A DNA stretch of 64,000 nt, from positions 52,348-116,347 of the forward strand of contig JAKVHY010000017.1 in the NCBI GenBank assembly GCA_023284085.1, read 5' to 3'. Positions 60,416-64,000 of this stretch are shown here, one piece after another. Below the pieces are notes generated by a model. That model was not told the DNA's origin. It saw nothing but the letters and a program-made list of their open reading frames with translations, and did not search any database. Source of the stretch: Shewanella benthica. Lineage in GTDB: Bacteria; Pseudomonadota; Gammaproteobacteria; Enterobacterales; Shewanellaceae. The position numbers were made by a program, and so were the translations under genes. The stretch's first letter is position 1. Each line of letters begins with the position of its first letter.

Positions 60416-60423
60416 ATGGGTAA
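60325..60423 (+). CDS. Leader ORF 2 upstream of pstA
   Basis: Second 32-codon frame, identical to the first except Asp to Ala (MTAGAV). RBS AGGGAG, stop at 60421-60423 overlapping the pstA start by eight bases. Period 91 (3n+1) shifts each copy by one frame, so the three starts form a chain of coupled overlaps. Confidence 0.5.
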   Translation: MGNWFKSGSPWGFDMTAGAVCSALDAGSQCHG

Positions 60424-62068
60424 TTGGTTTAAATCAGGCTCTCCTTGGATCTGGATGACAGGTGGTGCGGTCAGTATCAGCTTGATTGCAGTACTGGGCT
60501 TACTCTTGATGATTGCATGGCGGGGCTTGAGTTACTTCTGGCCTGCTGAAATATACCAATGGGAGATGCAAGATCAACTTGGGGCAAAATATACACTTAT
60601 CGGGGAGATATACGACACCGAAGAAGTGCCCACAGAGCAGCTCCTCTCGGCTGGTCATGTGTTTAAAGAGGCGCAAGGTGATACGGTTACCCGTTACTTA
60701 GTTAAAACGGGTAACCGTGAATTTGTTGGTCTGGATTTTCGCTGGATTCTAGCCACAAATATCATCTCTCGCAGTCGACCCGAAGATATCGCGGTTATCG
60801 AGCGCAGTAAGAATGGCGATTTTTATGGCTATCCTGTGGCTGTTATAGAAAATGGTAAACGACTCGACTTCGATAATGTTGAAGCCTCGTTCGAGTCCCA
60901 TATCGATCGTTCAGTGGCGCTCAATGATAAGGCGGTGGATCTACAGAAGGGGGAGATTGGTTCGATAAACTACGCTATTGAGAAGCTGCGTCTGCAGGAA
61001 CGTGGTTATGAACTCGATGGTAAGCTAACACCTGTGATTAAGGCCGACTTAGCCCAGAAACGAGCGGAGCTACAGGCTCAATATCTCATTGTAGAGAAAA
61101 AGTTCTTTGGACTCAGGAAAGAAGCGGGTCGGGATTCGGTCGTTATCAAAGACATGCGCGACGTGGAGGTTACCCTCAAGCTGGACAGCATTTTGGATGT
61201 GACTTATTCCAACCGTTTGGGCCTGCTGGATAAATTGGGCCATTGGTTCGTCGGTGTTGGCCGTTTCGTCAGTGACGATCCTCGTGAAGCCAACACTGAG
61301 GGCGGAGTGTTTCCGGCTATTTTCGGTACCGTATTTATGGTGATGCTGATGGCTGTGATTGTGACGCCATTTGGGGTGGTTGCGGCGGTTTACCTGCATG
61401 AATATGCCACGAAAGGCCCGGTCACTAAGATGATTCGAATCGCCGTGATTAATCTGGCCGGTGTGCCCTCGATTGTTTACGGGGTATTCGGATTAGGCTT
61501 CTTCGTCTATATGTTTGGTGGCAGCATAGATCAGCTCTTCTTTCCCGAAGCGCTGCCAGCGCCGACATTTGGCTCCCCGGGGGTACTCTGGTCTGCATTG
61601 ACCTTGGCTATCTTGACATTACCTGTGGTTATCGTGTCGACCGAGGAAGGTTTGAGCCGTATCCCCAGTTCGGTACGTCAAGCTAGCCTGGCACTGGGTG
61701 CTACCAAGGCGGAAACCCTGTGGCGCATTGTCTTGCCTATGGCGAGTCCGGCTATTATGACTGGACTCATTTTGGCCGTGGCGCGCGCTGCGGGTGAAGT
61801 GGCTCCCTTGATGTTGGTGGGTGTGGTTAAGCTTGCGCCAACCTTGCCCATAGATATGAACTTTCCCTTCGTGCATCTGGAGCGAAAGTTTATGCACTTA
61901 GGTTTTCATATTTACGATGTGGGCTTTCAAAGTCCGAACGTAGAGGCCGCGAGACCTCTGGTTTACGCCACCTCGTTCCTGCTGGTTACTGTCATTGTGT
62001 CATTGAACCTGACGGCGATAGCGGTACGAAACCATCTACGTGAGAAATATCGCTCACTCGAGCACTAA
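60416..62068 (+). CDS. pstA: Phosphate ABC transporter permease PstA (long form)
   Basis: 550 residues (E. coli 296). ATG 60416 (MGNWFKSGSPWIWMTGG) has AGGGAG upstream, as do the copied starts. One helix (residues ~17-40) precedes a periplasmic domain of DUF3333 type (about 45-290) containing the charged helical segment LQKGEIGSINYAIEKLRLQE. The permease core follows: FPAIFGTVFMVMLMAVIVTP, AVYLHEYATKGPV, INLAGVPSIVYGVFGLGFF, and EAA loop LGATKAETLWRIVLPMASPA. Together with PstC it forms the inner-membrane channel. Confidence 0.94.
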   Translation: MGNWFKSGSPWIWMTGGAVSISLIAVLGLLLMIAWRGLSYFWPAEIYQWEMQDQLGAKYTLIGEIYDTEEVPTEQLLSAGHVFKEAQGDTVTRYLVKTGNREFVGLDFRWILATNIISRSRPEDIAVIERSKNGDFYGYPVAVIENGKRLDFDNVEASFESHIDRSVALNDKAVDLQKGEIGSINYAIEKLRLQERGYELDGKLTPVIKADLAQKRAELQAQYLIVEKKFFGLRKEAGRDSVVIKDMRDVEVTLKLDSILDVTYSNRLGLLDKLGHWFVGVGRFVSDDPREANTEGGVFPAIFGTVFMVMLMAVIVTPFGVVAAVYLHEYATKGPVTKMIRIAVINLAGVPSIVYGVFGLGFFVYMFGGSIDQLFFPEALPAPTFGSPGVLWSALTLAILTLPVVIVSTEEGLSRIPSSVRQASLALGATKAETLWRIVLPMASPAIMTGLILAVARAAGEVAPLMLVGVVKLAPTLPIDMNFPFVHLERKFMHLGFHIYDVGFQSPNVEAARPLVYATSFLLVTVIVSLNLTAIAVRNHLREKYRSLEH

Positions 62069-62155
62069 TACCAACATTAGTGTGTAGGTAAACAGATTAA
62101 TACGACTCACAGGTTTTGTGAGTCGCATAAAACAGTTAAAGTGATAGGACATAAA

Positions 62156-62974
62156 ATGATTTCGATAGATAAGTCAGCGATGAGTACTAAATCAGTGGAC
62201 CTGAAAAACTTGAGCCAGGAAGAAACAGCCCTGGAGATCCGTAACTTAGATCTGAAATATGGCGATAAACAAGCCCTGTTCGATGTATCGATGAAGATAC
62301 CGGAAAAACAAGTTACCGCATTCATCGGTCCCAGTGGTTGTGGTAAGTCGACTCTGCTACGTTGTATTAACCGTATGAATGATCTGGTGGATAATTGCCA
62401 TATTAGTGGTGACGTCTTGCTTCACGGACAAAATATCTATGACAAGAAGATTGATGTTGCCGCCTTGCGTCGTAACGTTGGCATGGTATTCCAGCGTCCT
62501 AACCCTTTTCCTAAATCAATCTATGAGAATGTGGTCTACGGATTGCGCCTCCAAGGGATAAACAATCGTCGCGATCTCGATGACGCTGCCGAGCGTTCTC
62601 TTCGCGGCGCTGCGATATGGGATGAAGTGAAAGACAGACTTCATGATAACGCCTTCGGTCTTTCAGGTGGTCAGCAACAGCGTCTGGTGATTGCTCGTGC
62701 CATTGCTATTGAGCCTGAGGTGTTACTACTGGATGAACCCACATCGGCTCTTGATCCCATATCGACTCTTATCATTGAAGAGCTGATCAGTGAGCTTAAA
62801 TCTAAATATACCGTGGTGATAGTGACCCACAACATGCAGCAGGCGGCTCGAGTGTCAGATCAAACCGCATTTATGTACATGGGCGAGCTGGTTGAGTACG
62901 CCGATACCAACACCATCTTTACCACGCCGCAGAAACGTAAGACGGAAGATTACATCACCGGCCGTTACGGGTAA
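62156..62974 (+). CDS. pstB: Phosphate ABC transporter ATPase
   Basis: 272 residues. Walker [13 protein letters not shown]-loop, signature LSGGQQQRL and Walker [14 protein letters not shown], then the switch His in [15 protein letters not shown]; these identify PstB, including the [15 protein letters not shown] start and the final [11 protein letters not shown] 62156 has AGGA six bases upstream; GTG 62141 is not needed. It lies 87 bp after pstA and 76 bp before phoU. Confidence 0.97.
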   Translation: MISIDKSAMSTKSVDLKNLSQEETALEIRNLDLKYGDKQALFDVSMKIPEKQVTAFIGPSGCGKSTLLRCINRMNDLVDNCHISGDVLLHGQNIYDKKIDVAALRRNVGMVFQRPNPFPKSIYENVVYGLRLQGINNRRDLDDAAERSLRGAAIWDEVKDRLHDNAFGLSGGQQQRLVIARAIAIEPEVLLLDEPTSALDPISTLIIEELISELKSKYTVVIVTHNMQQAARVSDQTAFMYMGELVEYADTNTIFTTPQKRKTEDYITGRYG

Positions 62975-63050
62975 TTAGAGTTAGTCAACAATTCCAAGTC
63001 CAGTGAGCTAAGCTCCCTGGGGATGAGATACTGAAAAAGGGTTAACACCG

Positions 63051-63761
63051 ATGGACAATATGAATTTAAATAAACACATTTCGGGTCAGTTTAACGCCGA
63101 GCTGGATGATATTCGTAACCGAGTTTTGGCCATGGGCGGACTGGTCGAACGTCAGTTGGAGCAGGCTCTAGATGCTATTGCAACCTTAGATGCTGAGCTC
63201 GCCCAGAGAGTGATCGAAGGCGATCATATTGTTAATGGCATGGAGGTCGCGATCGATGAGGAATGTGCCCGTATCATCGCAAAAAGGCAACCTGCGGCGA
63301 GTGATTTAAGGTTAGTGCTGGCCATCTCTAAAACCATCACAGATTTAGAGCGTATCGGTGACGCCTGTGTGAAAATTGCCAAGGTTGCTCTGGATAAACG
63401 TTTGAAAAAACAGCAGCCTCTGCTGGTGAGTCTCGATAGCATGGGACGCCACGCGACCCGCTTTCTTCACGGCACCCTCGATGCCTTGGCTCGCATGGAT
63501 GCCGATGCAGCTTTTGCACTCCATAAGGAAGACGCTAAGCTAGATAAAGAGTATGAAGGCACCATCCGCCAACTTATGACCTATATGATGGAAGATCCCC
63601 GCTCAATACCAGAGGTGTTTGATGTGCTTTGGGCAACAAGAGCCGTAGAGCGTGTCGGCGATCGCTGTCAGAATATCTGTGAATACATCATCTATTATGT
63701 TAAAGGAAAAGATGTGCGCCACGTATCTTATGAAGAGATGGAGAAGGATCTGAACCTCTAG
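63051..63761 (+). CDS. phoU: Phosphate regulator PhoU
   Basis: 236 residues, two three-helix repeats. Metal-binding E/D clusters in the helices are visible: [18 protein letters not shown] in the first half and [20 protein letters not shown] in the second. It links PstSCAB to PhoR signalling. The ATG at 63051 ([15 protein letters not shown]) is the usual start. The C-terminal codons ([11 protein letters not shown], stop) are copied three more times downstream. Confidence 0.97.
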   Translation: MDNMNLNKHISGQFNAELDDIRNRVLAMGGLVERQLEQALDAIATLDAELAQRVIEGDHIVNGMEVAIDEECARIIAKRQPAASDLRLVLAISKTITDLERIGDACVKIAKVALDKRLKKQQPLLVSLDSMGRHATRFLHGTLDALARMDADAAFALHKEDAKLDKEYEGTIRQLMTYMMEDPRSIPEVFDVLWATRAVERVGDRCQNICEYIIYYVKGKDVRHVSYEEMEKDLNL

Positions 63762-64000
63762 CTTGGTAATAGAAAAGATGCCCGGCAATATCATGTCCTA
63801 TGTAAAGATGGAAAAAGACCTGAACCTCTAGCTTGGTAATAGAAAAGATGCCCGGCAATATCATGTCCTATGAAGAGATGGAGAAGGATCTGAACCTCTA
63901 GCTTGGTAATAGAAAAGATGCCCGGCAATATCATGTCCTATGAAGAGATGGAGAAGGATCTGAACCTCTAGCTTGGTAATAGAAAAGATGCCCGGCAATA
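63729..64000 (+). repeat. 70-bp tandem repeat of the phoU 3' end
   Basis: Units start at 63729, 63799, 63869 and 63939, the last cut by the window. Each contains TATGAAGAGATGGAGAAGG, the coding end and stop of phoU, then GCTTGGTAATAGAAAAGATG and CCCGGCAATATCATGTCC. Unit 2 has several changes in the coding part (SYVKMEKDLNL). Units 2-4 also provide ATGTCCTAT..., a 12-codon micro-frame [12 protein letters not shown]. The total length beyond the window is unknown. Confidence 0.95.

Noticed and set aside
60234..60423. Assembly error producing the pstA triplication
   Set aside because: The copies differ from each other and from pstA at several positions, so they are not a read-level duplication; only long reads can exclude it fully.
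63729..64000. CRISPR-like regular repeats
   Set aside because: The 70-bp units are continuous copies of the phoU end without unique spacers, and there are no cas genes.
1..64000. tRNA or rRNA genes, prophage, intact IS elements
   Set aside because: No T-loop GTTCRANNC patterns in tRNA-like folds, no rRNA-like segments, and no transposase, integrase or phage structural genes were recognised.

Overview
The window looks like a chromosome segment of a marine gammaproteobacterium, most likely Shewanella (Alteromonadales). This rests on remembered gene order and protein resemblance, not on a search. Three blocks support it: metA followed by a seven-gene valine/isoleucine degradation block (thiolase, mmsA, acyl-CoA dehydrogenase, enoyl-CoA hydratase, 3-hydroxyisobutyryl-CoA hydrolase, mmsB, SDR); a GntR regulator followed by prpB-prpC-acnD-prpF; and unusually long pstC and pstA genes followed by pstB and phoU. 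I saw no rRNA, tRNA, CRISPR array, intact insertion sequence or prophage.

Layout. 1-2.0 kb is accessory: a tandem direct repeat, a DUF2971 gene, a group II intron 3' relic and a dispersed 100-bp repeat. 2.0-3.5 kb holds three tandem MetJ-type boxes, a lipoprotein gene and metA. 3.9-12.0 kb is the branched-chain acyl-CoA degradation block, behind a TTTACG/CGTAAA dyad that suggests LiuR-type control. 12.1-14.5 kb encodes a small membrane protein and an S9-peptidase lipoprotein. 14.6-18.0 kb is cueR/copA with a textbook 19-bp-spacer promoter, then two decaying extra copies of the copA 3' end. 18.1-21.8 kb has ybiT, an M17 aminopeptidase and a LETM1-like small protein. 22.0-29.4 kb is the 2-methylcitrate cycle under a GntR regulator with three identical TTGTCGACAA sites and a 266-bp MITE inside the cluster. 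29.4-34.4 kb is an accessory patch: repeats, a small membrane protein with an ATP-synthase-b-like N-terminus, two alpha/beta hydrolases, a methyltransferase, an orphan LanC-like protein and a TetR regulator. 34.5-38.6 kb is an arylsulfate sulfotransferase module (DsbA/DsbL-like, DsbB/DsbI-like, small lipoprotein, Tsx-like barrel, AssT). 38.8-41.3 kb is tryptophan catabolism. 41.3-57.7 kb is mixed housekeeping (miaE, rnhA, rihA, lipase and its foldase, a Fur-type TonB receptor, DUF genes) with two gene relics (LysR, cupin). 57.9-64.0 kb is pstC-pstA-pstB-phoU.

The most unusual signal is recurrent duplication of gene ends beside intact genes: the copA 3' end (three copies), the acnD 3' end (two), the pstA 5' end (three, giving two coupled 32-codon leader ORFs), the phoU 3' end (four, 70-bp period, running off the window) and a methyltransferase 5' end duplicated around a one-gene insert. 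Where coding sequence is included, the stop or start codon is kept. In the copA and acnD copies many changes are synonymous. This suggests scars of allele exchange, or of an element that inserts at gene termini and supplies a replacement end, rather than simple replication slippage. It is an inference, but the repeats can be read directly in the sequence.
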